Positions 25,606 through 34,090 of a stretch of DNA of 64,000 nucleotides are shown piece after piece. The position numbers were made by a program, and so were the translations under genes. The notes beneath the pieces are model-generated. The model was given only the letters and a program-made list of their open reading frames with translations, was not told the DNA's origin and made no database searches. Source of the stretch: Arcticibacter sp045629565 (GTDB lineage Bacteria > Bacteroidota > Bacteroidia > Sphingobacteriales > Sphingobacteriaceae); NCBI RefSeq assembly GCF_045629565.1, contig NZ_JAZQRL010000101.1:81714-145713 (forward strand). The letters run 5' to 3'. Position 1 is the first letter of the stretch, and the number at the start of each line of letters is the position of its first letter.

Positions 25606-27156
25606 ATGAACGTTTTGAAGTCCTCTCTATTCACGATAATATTTCTTTGTTCCTTAAACCACACTTTTTCGCAGGATCCTTATTACTCGCTGGCAAATCC
25701 CAAAAGAGAATTTCGGGGTGTATGGATAGCAACAGTCGCCAACATCGACTGGCCATCAAAGCCAGGCCTCTCCACTGACGTTCAGAAGAAGGAAATGATA
25801 CGCATCTTTGATGAACATCAAAAGAGCGGTATCAACGCGATAATTTTGCAGGTAAGACCAGCCGCAGACGCGCTTTACGGCCAAAGCACCGAGCCCTGGA
25901 GCCGGTTCCTCACAGGAAGGCAGGGACGTGCTCCATCTCCCTTTTATGATCCACTTGCGTTTGCAATTGATGAGGCGCATAAAAGAGGTATGGAGCTTCA
26001 TGCGTGGTTCAACCCCTATAGAGCTTCAACCACGTTGTCGCCGACTGAATTAAGCGAGGACCATATTTCGAAAAGAAACCCGCATTGGTTTTTTAACTAC
26101 GGAGGAAAGAAGCTTTTCAATCCAGGCCTACCCGAAGTGCGCGATTATATCGTTCAAACAATTATGAGCGTTGTAAGGAATTACGACATTGATGGAGTCC
26201 ACTTCGACGATTATTTCTATCCTTATCCCGAAAAAGGGCAGGTAATCAGAGATTCTGAAGAATTCGCCAGATACGGAAAGAATTTCAAAAATATAGGTGA
26301 CTGGAGGCGCCACAACGTCGACACGTTAATTAAGACCTTGTCAGAAAGCATCCGTAAAGAAAAGAACTTTATCAAATTTGGCATCAGCCCCTTCGGCATT
26401 TGGAGAAACCGGTCACAAGATGCCTTGGGTTCCGAAAGCAATGGCTTAGACGGCTATGGCGCATTATACGCTGACGCCAGAAAATGGGTACAGAACGGTT
26501 GGATAGACTACATCAACCCGCAGATCTATTTCCCTTTTCATAATCGTGCTGCTGCGTTTGAAAAGCTCACCGACTGGTGGAGTGACAATGCTTTTGGCAA
26601 GCATGTGTATATAGGTCAGGCTGCCTACAGAGCTACAGAAAGACGGCAGGGATGGATGAACTGGTCTCAAATACCCGATCAGATTCGCTACTTGCGCAAC
26701 AACAACAGAATTCAGGGAAGTGTTTATTTTAGTTCTAAGTCACTTACTGGAAATTACGCCGGACTGCAAGATTCCTTGCGCCAAAACTTTTATCGCAGCC
26801 CTTCTCTTCCCCCTCAAATGCTGTGGCGTGACGACACACCTCCGCAGGCACCGATCAATTTAATTGCCATGGCTTCTGCCAATGACAAGATATTGCTTAA
26901 TTGGAATGAACCATTGATATCGAGAGACGGAGAAAAAGCATATGGTTATGTGGTCTACCGTTTCAGCCATTCCGAGAATATAGATATCCAAAACCCCGAG
27001 AAGATCGTCAATATCAGCTATGAAAACAAAACAACGTTTGTCGATTCTCACAACGTCCCGGGAACTTACTTGTATGTCGTCACGGCGCTTGACAGGCTAA
27101 AGAACGAGAGCTTGCCTTCAAATAACGCAATAGTGTCCATCGGTGAACCTAATTAG
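25606..27156 (+). CDS. GHL10-family glycoside hydrolase (DigH/YddW-like), secreted
   Basis: 516 residues. Signal peptide MNVLKSSLFTIIFLCSLNHTFSQ, then a TIM barrel of the GHL10/DUF187 family: KREFRGVWIATVANIDWPS, ILQVRPAADALY, LHAWFNPYRAS, DGVHFDDYFYPY and FGISPFGIWRNRS. A fibronectin-III-like module fills about residues 420-516. E. coli DigH of this family cuts denuded peptidoglycan strands, and the neighbouring anmK encodes a peptidoglycan-recycling kinase, which supports a cell-wall role. The frame opens at 25546, but the signal peptide places the start at 25606. Stop is six bases before anmK. Confidence 0.88.
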   Translation: MNVLKSSLFTIIFLCSLNHTFSQDPYYSLANPKREFRGVWIATVANIDWPSKPGLSTDVQKKEMIRIFDEHQKSGINAIILQVRPAADALYGQSTEPWSRFLTGRQGRAPSPFYDPLAFAIDEAHKRGMELHAWFNPYRASTTLSPTELSEDHISKRNPHWFFNYGGKKLFNPGLPEVRDYIVQTIMSVVRNYDIDGVHFDDYFYPYPEKGQVIRDSEEFARYGKNFKNIGDWRRHNVDTLIKTLSESIRKEKNFIKFGISPFGIWRNRSQDALGSESNGLDGYGALYADARKWVQNGWIDYINPQIYFPFHNRAAAFEKLTDWWSDNAFGKHVYIGQAAYRATERRQGWMNWSQIPDQIRYLRNNNRIQGSVYFSSKSLTGNYAGLQDSLRQNFYRSPSLPPQMLWRDDTPPQAPINLIAMASANDKILLNWNEPLISRDGEKAYGYVVYRFSHSENIDIQNPEKIVNISYENKTTFVDSHNVPGTYLYVVTALDRLKNESLPSNNAIVSIGEPN

Positions 27157-27162
27157 CCAGCC

Positions 27163-28350
27163 ATGAATTCTGCTATCCAAAAACTTCTTGACGCCGCAAA
27201 TAAGCCTTCAAGAATCATTATAGGTTTAATGTCCGGTACCTCTATGGACGGCCTTGATGTAGCAGTCACCAAGATAACAGGTAAAGGCTTGAATACGTCT
27301 GTTGAGGTTCTCAATTTCGAGACAGTACCGTACCAACCCTCATACCAGGCAGAACTTCAAGCAATATTTTGTAAAGAAACCGTCAGCCTGCAACGCCTTA
27401 CCCTTCTTAACGCCATTACAGCTCAAGTCCACGCTGAGATTGTTCTTAGCTGCTTACAGAAGTGGAATATTCGAGCTGAAGAGATAGACTGTATTGCAAG
27501 CCATGGTCAAACGGTATATCATGCTCCCAAAAGCCTGCACGGCCTTGCCGACTATCCCAACGCTACTTTGCAGATCGGTGATGGGGATCATCTCGCCGTC
27601 AGCACAGGAATAACCACCATAAGCGACTTTCGCCAGAAGCACATCGCCGCGGGAGGAGAAGGCGCTCCTCTCGCCTTGTATGGTGATCGAATCTTGTTTA
27701 CTTCTAAAAGCGAAAACCGGATTCTGCTCAATATCGGAGGTATCTCCAATTTTACATATTTACCAGCAGGTGAAGACGCCTCACCTTCCATACTATGCAC
27801 AGACTGCGGTCCCGGGAACACCCTTTCGGATCTTCTAACCAAAGAGTATTACTCCCAACCATTTGATAGAGGCGGGGAGATAGCCCTCAGCGGCGAGGTA
27901 AATCCCGTTTTGCTGAATACCCTGATTGAACACCCATTCTTTAGCAGAGTGCTGCCAAAGACAACCGGCCAGGAGCTCTTTAACATGAAATTTCTTGAAA
28001 CGGCTCTTGAAAAAGCCGGTATCAGTGATATTAAGCCAAATGACCTGATAGCGACAGTTGCTGAACTGACCGCCTCATCAATTGCGATATGTATTGAGAA
28101 GGCAACGGAAGGCAAACCCTACAGCTGCTACGTAAGCGGAGGGGGCAATCACAACAAATACCTGATGGAAAGTCTGAAAAGAAAAGCTTATCCCAATACA
28201 GTCAGCAACATGGAAGACTTGGGAATTGATGCGGATGCAAAGGAATCTGTCTTGTTTGCCTTACTGGCTAACGAAACAATCTGCGGATCAACGGTTAATA
28301 ATGGAGGAGCTCCCAGAGTGATGATGGGTAAAATCTCACTCCCTTACTGA
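27163..28350 (+). CDS. anmK: Anhydro-N-acetylmuramic acid kinase
   Basis: 395 residues. It hydrolyses and phosphorylates 1,6-anhydro-MurNAc to MurNAc-6-phosphate, returning wall sugar to metabolism. GLMSGTSMDGLDVAV (phosphate loop), IASHGQTVYHAP, LLNIGGISNFTYLP and CTDCGPGNTLSDLL are family motifs; the ASKHA fold is complete. Six bases after the GHL10 gene, so probably one transcript: one enzyme acts on glycan strands outside, the other on the recycled sugar inside. Confidence 0.94.
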   Translation: MNSAIQKLLDAANKPSRIIIGLMSGTSMDGLDVAVTKITGKGLNTSVEVLNFETVPYQPSYQAELQAIFCKETVSLQRLTLLNAITAQVHAEIVLSCLQKWNIRAEEIDCIASHGQTVYHAPKSLHGLADYPNATLQIGDGDHLAVSTGITTISDFRQKHIAAGGEGAPLALYGDRILFTSKSENRILLNIGGISNFTYLPAGEDASPSILCTDCGPGNTLSDLLTKEYYSQPFDRGGEIALSGEVNPVLLNTLIEHPFFSRVLPKTTGQELFNMKFLETALEKAGISDIKPNDLIATVAELTASSIAICIEKATEGKPYSCYVSGGGNHNKYLMESLKRKAYPNTVSNMEDLGIDADAKESVLFALLANETICGSTVNNGGAPRVMMGKISLPY

Positions 28351-28417
28351 CGTAGATTCTCCAACAGAGTAGCAATATCAGACCCGCCATTAACACTGCC
28401 AGGTCTGATAAAATGAC

Positions 28418-29014
28418 TTAAAGTATTTTAAACCCAAGGCTCAAATGCCACAGGTTTTGTTTTTTAAGCACATCGTTATGACTAACATCGGTCAGTCCTG
28501 CTTCGTACCTGAGATCTATCGCCACACTGGAGATATCCACCCCCGCTCCAACCTGTGCGCCCCAATTCTGATCCTTATAGGTGTCACGCTGGTAAGCAGC
28601 AAGAACGTCGTTGCCAGACAGATCTTTGTCCAATACAAAAGACACAACAGGACCCGCCATGAAGCGCACATTGACAGGGCCCAATCCTACTTTTGTCCCC
28701 AGCAACACCGGCACGTCAAGAGTGGTAAACCGAACCTTACCTTCAGCCTCTATTCCACTTCCAAGGGTTTCCGACTTAAATTCTCCTCCCTTGCCCGCAA
28801 GATAAGCTTCAGGCTGAACATAAAACCCGGCTACCCCAACCCGCGCCCAGGCGCCTGCCTGGTAACCGAGGCGATTCTCATCATTGGCAAAATTCGACTC
28901 CAGCTTAGCAAAATTAAGCCCGGCCTTCAAACCGAGGTTAAAAGAAGGCAACTGGGCAAATGCACTACTTCCCAGCCCCATCAGCACCATTCCAAATAAT
29001 AAAGTCCTTTTCAT
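28418..29014 (-). CDS. Outer membrane beta-barrel protein (PorT-like)
   Basis: 198 residues. Signal peptide MKRTLLFGMVLMGLGSSAFAQ, then alternating beta strands: SFNLGLKAGLNFAKLESNF, VGVAGFYVQPEAYLAGKGGEF, LGPVNVRFMAGPVVSFVLD, YEAGLTDVSHNDV and terminal LWHLSLGFKIL. This is the small barrel family often annotated PorT in Bacteroidota, but without evidence that it is the secretion component PorT. Monocistronic, convergent with anmK. Confidence 0.87.
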   Translation of the reverse strand: MKRTLLFGMVLMGLGSSAFAQLPSFNLGLKAGLNFAKLESNFANDENRLGYQAGAWARVGVAGFYVQPEAYLAGKGGEFKSETLGSGIEAEGKVRFTTLDVPVLLGTKVGLGPVNVRFMAGPVVSFVLDKDLSGNDVLAAYQRDTYKDQNWGAQVGAGVDISSVAIDLRYEAGLTDVSHNDVLKKQNLWHLSLGFKIL

Positions 29015-29138
29015 ATTTTATTCTTAGCGTTTAATTTACAATAACAATCGGCACCACATATAGTTTAGTCGCCAAATGTACGAGTCATTCGCATTTTTTT
29101 AACACGTAATATTTCCTAATTTTACCGCAAAGAAAATC

Positions 29139-29354
29139 ATGGCGGAAATAACTATCAGCACAGCAGACTGGGAAAGACTTAAACTTAAGGTCAGAAGAAA
29201 ATACAGGGAACTATCTGAAGAAGATCTCGCGTATCAGGCCGGCCAGGAAGAAGAGTTAATCCAACGGTTGATGACAAGACTAAAAAGGAACCGTGAATAC
29301 GTTGTCTTTACTTTAAAGAAAGGCCTCGTCAATATCGACAACAACCGGCTGTAG
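29139..29354 (+). CDS. Small CsbD-like stress protein
   Basis: 71 residues, charged and helical: ITISTADWERLKLKVRRKY, ELSEEDLAYQAGQEEELIQRL, then RLKRNREYVVFTLKK. The W..LK.K...KY.ELSEEDL pattern is that of small CsbD-related proteins of Bacteroidota. Function unknown; often stress-linked by family. No signal peptide. Confidence 0.7.
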   Translation: MAEITISTADWERLKLKVRRKYRELSEEDLAYQAGQEEELIQRLMTRLKRNREYVVFTLKKGLVNIDNNRL

Positions 29355-29458
29355 CCCGTTCATCCTAATATTCCGATAAAGACGTAAAATCTCATCTTCA
29401 AATGGTATATTTATAATCCTGCACTTTCATCTACTACCATGTGCAATAAGAATGGATT

Positions 29459-31177
29459 ATGTTGAGCCTGAAGAAATATTCAAAGACACTTAGAATCTCC
29501 GCATTTTCGGGGATTGCATTACTTTCTCTTGCCTTCAGCGATGACTACTTCGAAGCATCTAAGAACCTGGAGATATTTAATTCTTTATACAAGGAAATCA
29601 ATATCAACTACGTAGACGATATTAATTCTTCCGAAATGATTGAGACGGGCATTGAAGCCATGCTTCAGAGCATGGATCCCTATACGGAATATGTCCCCGA
29701 ATCAAATATGGAAGACTATCGCATGAGGTATGTGAGCACACAATACGGCGGTATCGGAACAAGCATCTATCAGCGCAGCGGTAAGTTCCTTGTAGCAGAA
29801 GCCTTCGAGGGTTTTCCGGCACAGAAAAGCGACTTGCGCGCAGGAGATGAGATAACCGCCATAAACGACCTTCCCCTGAAAGGAAAGCCATACGAGTCCG
29901 TAAGCGCCATGCTGAAGGGACCTAAGGGCACTAGCTTAAAACTCACTGTCCTGAGACCCGGCGAAAAAGAACCATTGCAAAAGAAGCTCGTCAGAGATGA
30001 AATAACCCAGCCCAACGTTAGCTATTCGGGATTGATCAACGATAACATAGGTTATATTAAATTAGATAAGTTTCTTGAGAAGTCTGCTTCGGAAGTCGAA
30101 AGCGCATTAACAGCTCTATTAAAGCAGAAACCCGAAGGACTTATTCTTGACCTCCGTTCCAACGGAGGAGGTATCCTGCAGGAGGCCGTAAAAATTGTCA
30201 ATTTATTTGTCGAGCCCAATACCATCGTAGTCACACAAAGGGGCAAAACAAAGGAGAAATCATTCACTTACAAGACTTACAACAAGCCGCTTGCCCCGAA
30301 ACTGCCTCTAGCGATTCTCGTAAACGGCCGCTCTGCTTCTGCATCCGAAATCGTAGCGGGAGCACTTCAAGATCTCGATCGCGCAGTTATCATAGGTCAG
30401 CGTAGCTACGGAAAAGGTCTCGTTCAGCAAAGCTTTAACCTGCCCTACAACAGCCTGGTGAAGGTAACCGTTGCCAAGTACTACACGCCTTCCGGCAGAT
30501 GCATTCAGTCGCTTGACTATGCACACAAAAAAGAAAACGGCCAGGTAGTCAAAGTTGCCGACTCCCTTATAAGTGCATATAAAACCAAAGGCGGACGTAC
30601 CGTATACGATGGCAGTGGTGTTTATCCTGACAGATTCGTCCAGCCCACGAAATACAGCCCGATAGCAGTAACCTTGCTGACCAAACGTTTTATCTTTGAC
30701 TATGCTACCCTTTTCCGCAATACTCATCCCGAAATCCCTAAGCCCGGAATTTTTACGTTGAGCGATGAAGAGTACAATAAGTTCACCAGCTACATGTCTG
30801 ATAAAGATTATAACTACCTTACTAAAACGGAAAAGCTGCTCGATGACTTAAAAACCGAAGCCGAGAAGGAAAAGAAAATATCAGAGATACAGAGCGAATA
30901 CAACGCCTTGAAAACGAAAGTATCTTTCAGCAAAAAAAATGATTTGGCACAATTCAAACCTGAGATCAAACTTCTGCTTGAAAACGAAATCATTTCGCGT
31001 TATTACTTCCAGAACGGACGTACCGAAAACAGCTTCAACTCAGATAAGGATATCCAATCCGCTAAAGAGGTTCTTTCAAGCAAAGTCATGCTAACTTCAA
31101 TCCTCAAAGGAAATGGAACTTATGGCTCCATCGGAAAACCAGCTCATGACTTTACAGCGAGCCTATCAGACGATTAA
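29459..31177 (+). CDS. S41 C-terminal processing peptidase (CtpA-like)
   Basis: 572 residues. Uncleaved or cleaved N-terminal signal (LRISAFSGIALLSLAFSDD), a PDZ domain (about 85-175: YGGIGTSIYQRSGKFLVAEAF, SDLRAGDEITAINDLPLKG), then the S41 protease with NGRSASASEIVAGALQD (nucleophile Ser) and GQRSYGKGLVQQSF (general-base Lys). Acts in the periplasm, trimming protein C-termini. A second, larger S41 enzyme is encoded at 39318. The C-terminal 180 residues are a helical extension. Confidence 0.93.
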   Translation: MLSLKKYSKTLRISAFSGIALLSLAFSDDYFEASKNLEIFNSLYKEININYVDDINSSEMIETGIEAMLQSMDPYTEYVPESNMEDYRMRYVSTQYGGIGTSIYQRSGKFLVAEAFEGFPAQKSDLRAGDEITAINDLPLKGKPYESVSAMLKGPKGTSLKLTVLRPGEKEPLQKKLVRDEITQPNVSYSGLINDNIGYIKLDKFLEKSASEVESALTALLKQKPEGLILDLRSNGGGILQEAVKIVNLFVEPNTIVVTQRGKTKEKSFTYKTYNKPLAPKLPLAILVNGRSASASEIVAGALQDLDRAVIIGQRSYGKGLVQQSFNLPYNSLVKVTVAKYYTPSGRCIQSLDYAHKKENGQVVKVADSLISAYKTKGGRTVYDGSGVYPDRFVQPTKYSPIAVTLLTKRFIFDYATLFRNTHPEIPKPGIFTLSDEEYNKFTSYMSDKDYNYLTKTEKLLDDLKTEAEKEKKISEIQSEYNALKTKVSFSKKNDLAQFKPEIKLLLENEIISRYYFQNGRTENSFNSDKDIQSAKEVLSSKVMLTSILKGNGTYGSIGKPAHDFTASLSDD

Positions 31178-31184
31178 AACAGCT

Positions 31185-31526
31185 ATGAACATCGAAGATT
31201 ACCGCGAATTTTGCCTGAGCCTCAAGGGCGCCACTGAGGGCTTCCCCTTCGGCGATGATACCCTGGTTTTTAAAGTTAAAAACAAAGTATTTACGTTAGC
31301 TTCTTTAGAGCCTTTCTCGTTTAACGTAAAATGTGATCCTGAAAAAGCCATTGAACTTAGGGAGTCGTATCCGGATGTCCTTCCAGGTTACCACATGAAT
31401 AAACGACACTGGAATACAATAAAGATCAGCGGAGCCGTATCGGACGACAAACTCAGGCAGTGGATTCGCGATTCCTACGATCTCGTCGTCGCTAGCTTGC
31501 CAGCAAAATTACGCCTGGACTTATGA
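31185..31526 (+). CDS. MmcQ/YjbR-family protein
   Basis: 113 residues. MNIEDYREFCLSLKGATEGFPFGDDTLVFKV at the N-terminus and GYHMNKRHWNTIKIS in the middle are signatures of the MmcQ/YjbR fold (double-wing DNA-binding-like). Function not established. The frame is open from 31113, inside the protease gene, but the family N-terminus starts at ATG 31185, eight bases after the protease stop. Confidence 0.88.
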   Translation: MNIEDYREFCLSLKGATEGFPFGDDTLVFKVKNKVFTLASLEPFSFNVKCDPEKAIELRESYPDVLPGYHMNKRHWNTIKISGAVSDDKLRQWIRDSYDLVVASLPAKLRLDL

Positions 31527-31565
31527 AAGTTTAGCAACTAAACCTTCCTGATGGTTCTTTGTTAA

Positions 31566-32108
31566 ATGATCATGAAGAAAACAACACCTGAAATAGCCCT
31601 CGGCGCAATTCTCCTGGGCTCTGCCGCCTTAGTCATTCGAAAATTACTTCAAAGACCCCTCGATACTGTCCCATATGTCGAACTAGAAAAATACCTGGGC
31701 AAATGGTATGAAATCGCTTCTTTCCCACAAAAGTTCCAAAGAGGATGCACCTATACGTCTGCTCATTACACACTCAACCCAGACCATACCATATCAGTAA
31801 AAAACTCCTGCATAGCAAACGGCGAAGAAAAAATCGCTACGGGAACGGCAAAAATAACCGACAAAAAGACCAATGCGAAGCTAAATGTGCAGTTTCAATG
31901 GCCATTTAAAGGAAAGTATTGGATTCTTGAGCTTGCTCCTGACTATAGTTACGCCATGGTTGGACACCCCAACCGGAAGTACCTGTGGATATTAAGCCGT
32001 AAGCCTTGGATGGAAATGGACGTATATAAGAAGCTTCTTATGTCTGCAGACAGGAAGGGATTTGACATTTCCAAACTCCGGATTACCCCCCAGAAATCAA
32101 CTGACTGA
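31566..32108 (+). CDS. Lipocalin (Blc-like)
   Basis: 180 residues. An N-terminal membrane anchor (ALGAILLGSAALVI, no lipobox Cys) precedes a lipocalin domain: VELEKYLGKWYEIASFPQKFQRGC is the SCR1 motif, followed by the YSYAMVGHPNRKYLWILSR strand. Bacterial lipocalins bind fatty acids or lysolipids at the envelope. Normal length for Blc. ATG at 31566 or 31572 are both possible (MIMKK). Followed at 32145 by a lipoprotein gene. Confidence 0.92.
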   Translation: MIMKKTTPEIALGAILLGSAALVIRKLLQRPLDTVPYVELEKYLGKWYEIASFPQKFQRGCTYTSAHYTLNPDHTISVKNSCIANGEEKIATGTAKITDKKTNAKLNVQFQWPFKGKYWILELAPDYSYAMVGHPNRKYLWILSRKPWMEMDVYKKLLMSADRKGFDISKLRITPQKSTD

Positions 32109-32144
32109 TTTTTCAAATGCCAAACTTCACGTATATTTAGCTGC

Positions 32145-33092
32145 ATGACGATTAAATACAGCTGCATAAATAATACAACCCTTAACGCCATCCTTTTCGT
32201 CCTCTTCACAGCACTAATTCTTACATCTTGTGCCAGAAATGATAAGAAAGATGAGCGGCCTTCCTTCAAACCGGTACTGGGCATGCAGTTTATTGAAGTC
32301 CGCAGGGCATTTGACAATGGCCTTGCTTTCAACGAATATGGCTTTCAGCAAGAACCTGCCTGGAAGCTATATTTCTTGTCAGAAGACTCCGTGATGATCT
32401 ACAGTCCTTTTGAAAAGAAGTATTATCACTATCCTATCTACCATGATCATGACTCCGTCTTCAATATCGCAAGAGAATGGTTACGGCTCAAACAACTCAC
32501 CAAAGACAGTCTGACATTTCAGCTACTATCTGTCGACAGAAAAGAAGTGTCCAGAGAGCGGTCCAATGTCGCCATGAAATTCTACTCACACCGGTATCTT
32601 ACAGAAGTACTGAAAAAAGACCCTGTACTGCTTAGAAGACCTAACCGAAAAGACACCCTTTTTGTCAAATCCCTGGTTTCCAGAGCCAACAGAAACCCAA
32701 CAAATCCCGACAGCGCTTTTGCCGCCCGCCAGCCCGTGCAACTCATCAGTACAATCAATGAGATAGAGGTAATCAAAGAAGGATTGCAGTATGATCCGCA
32801 CAACCTGTTAAACATCAGCTCTGCCGATACTTATCTGAAACCCGAGTACTCTATCAACATAAAGAAGGCGTATAAAGACTTCTCCCATACTTTCACCGCC
32901 CTGGTAGATCAACACGGAAAGTTGCAGGTCGACACATTCTGGACAAGCCCGGAGTTCACTGCCTCCCGCCGTAAGGTACTCGAAGGGATAGTCGACGTCT
33001 ATCTGCAACGTTTTATCAAGGTCATCCCCGGACAAACGCTCGGCTTTCCGCACACCAGTCAAATCACGCTGTACGTCAAAGGCAAAAAGTAA
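32145..33092 (+). CDS. Hypothetical lipoprotein
   Basis: 315 residues. SPII signal with FTALILTSCARND, lipobox Cys near 29. The mature chain has no named domain that I recognise; it includes AWKLYFLSEDSVMIYSPFEKKYYHY, an alpha/beta central part, and a late VDTFWTSPEFTASRRKVLEG. The last third (VDQHGKLQVDTFW... LYVKGKK) resembles the TonB-C-like "partner" fold only loosely. Probably a periplasm- or surface-facing protein. Confidence 0.8.
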   Translation: MTIKYSCINNTTLNAILFVLFTALILTSCARNDKKDERPSFKPVLGMQFIEVRRAFDNGLAFNEYGFQQEPAWKLYFLSEDSVMIYSPFEKKYYHYPIYHDHDSVFNIAREWLRLKQLTKDSLTFQLLSVDRKEVSRERSNVAMKFYSHRYLTEVLKKDPVLLRRPNRKDTLFVKSLVSRANRNPTNPDSAFAARQPVQLISTINEIEVIKEGLQYDPHNLLNISSADTYLKPEYSINIKKAYKDFSHTFTALVDQHGKLQVDTFWTSPEFTASRRKVLEGIVDVYLQRFIKVIPGQTLGFPHTSQITLYVKGKK

Positions 33093-33164
33093 CTTTTCGA
33101 TCCCAATTGTATCATAATCAGGACAATTGAAATGTTAAATTTGGAAAATTAGGACACTTATCGC

Positions 33165-33268
33165 TTGCGCCTTTGGATAATTTGACTAGATTTGCAATGC
33201 TCGTGTCAGATCTTATGACACAAGAGGGCGTTTAAAAGTATTGTTGTTTAACTTTAAACGAAGTTTAA
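33165..33268 (+). promoter_or_regulatory. Promoter and structured leader of the NlpC/P60 gene
   Basis: TTG at 33165-33167 and TAGATTTG at 33187-33194, 19 bases apart, match the Bacteroidota consensus exactly. The leader (about 70 bases) holds a hairpin GTGTCA/TGACAC (33203-33208 with 33216-33221) and an AT-rich inverted repeat GTTTAAA (33230-33236) / TTTAAAC (33253-33259) just before the start codon, which could hide the ribosome-binding region. Confidence 0.6.
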
Positions 33269-33802
33269 ATGGGGAAAAAAATGATTATAGCGGTGTTAAT
33301 CGCTATTATGTACGTGTCTAATACCCAGGCGCAAACTAAAAAAACTGTAGAGGATCCTGACAATCTTGCCAAGGATTACTTTTCCCAAATCATGGGAATT
33401 GCCGTATCAGCTACATCAAACGTTAAGCTTTACCAATTTGTTTATGACTGGATTGGAACTCCCTACCGCTTAGGTGGAGATACCAAAAGAGGAATAGACT
33501 GCTCAGGTTTCGCTTTCCAGCTGTACGATAAGGTGTTCAATACAGTTATCGGAAACAATTCCAGAAACATCTTCACCATGGTGAATCCTGTAAGCAAGGA
33601 TGATCTTAAAGAAGGTGACCTGGTATTCTTTAAGATAAAAAGTCGCGCTATTTCACACGTAGGCGTTTATCTTGGAGACGACAAATTTGCTCATGCCTCT
33701 TCAAGCAGGGGTGTAACCATCAGTAATCTTAACGAATCCTACTGGAAACGCTATTATTACAAAGGTGGAAGACTTATCGAGTCTCTGAAAGAACAATTAT
33801 AG
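33269..33802 (+). CDS. NlpC/P60-family (C40) cell-wall peptidase
   Basis: 177 residues. Signal peptide MGKKMIIAVLIAIMYVSNTQAQ, then the NlpC/P60 domain: RGIDCSGFAFQLYD with catalytic Cys, SHVGVYLGDDKFAHAS with the catalytic His. Cleaves gamma-D-Glu-diamino acid bonds of peptidoglycan stems, in the periplasm. Its own strong promoter and a perfect downstream terminator make it monocistronic. Confidence 0.93.
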   Translation: MGKKMIIAVLIAIMYVSNTQAQTKKTVEDPDNLAKDYFSQIMGIAVSATSNVKLYQFVYDWIGTPYRLGGDTKRGIDCSGFAFQLYDKVFNTVIGNNSRNIFTMVNPVSKDDLKEGDLVFFKIKSRAISHVGVYLGDDKFAHASSSRGVTISNLNESYWKRYYYKGGRLIESLKEQL

Positions 33803-33819
33803 GATTGTTCAAAAAGCGA

Positions 33820-33860
33820 GGGTTGATATGAAAGCAGAGCTGTTCATATCAACCCTTTTT
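33820..33860 (+). terminator. Terminator after the NlpC/P60 gene
   Basis: A perfect thirteen-base-pair stem (33820-33832 with 33843-33855, GGGTTGATATGAA arm), ten-base loop and TTTTT at 33856-33860. It lies between convergent genes; on the minus strand the A-rich left flank (AAAAAGCGA) gives a weaker T tract, so it may work in both directions. Confidence 0.85.
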
Positions 33861-34050
33861 ACATTTTAGCCACGTCACGCGTGTTCTTAACCAGGCCAAT
33901 GCCGGTAAAGAAGAATATGAGTCCCAGAATCCCATAAACGATTAGCTCCCTGGGTGAGCCAGACTGCTGAACAAAACCGACAGCAGCATATATCAGTCCT
34001 ACAATACCTAGTATTGTTAATATAGTACCAAAAGTTCTTTTTAAGTTCAT
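33859..34050 (-). CDS. Small two-helix membrane protein
   Basis: 63 residues. Two hydrophobic helices, TFGTILTILGIVGLIYAAVGFV and LIVYGILGLIFFFTGIGLV, joined by QQSGSPRE, ending KNTRDVAKM. No function known; similar short proteins are widespread in Sphingobacteriaceae. Convergent with the NlpC/P60 gene. Confidence 0.75.
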   Translation of the reverse strand: MNLKRTFGTILTILGIVGLIYAAVGFVQQSGSPRELIVYGILGLIFFFTGIGLVKNTRDVAKM

Positions 34051-34090
34051 AGTGTATATGTTTGGCTAGTACCATACAAATACGCTGCCA

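Noticed and set aside
31113..31184. Upstream extension of the MmcQ/YjbR gene into the S41 protease gene
   Set aside because: Would overlap the protease by 65 bases and adds residues outside the family; ATG 31185 fits better.
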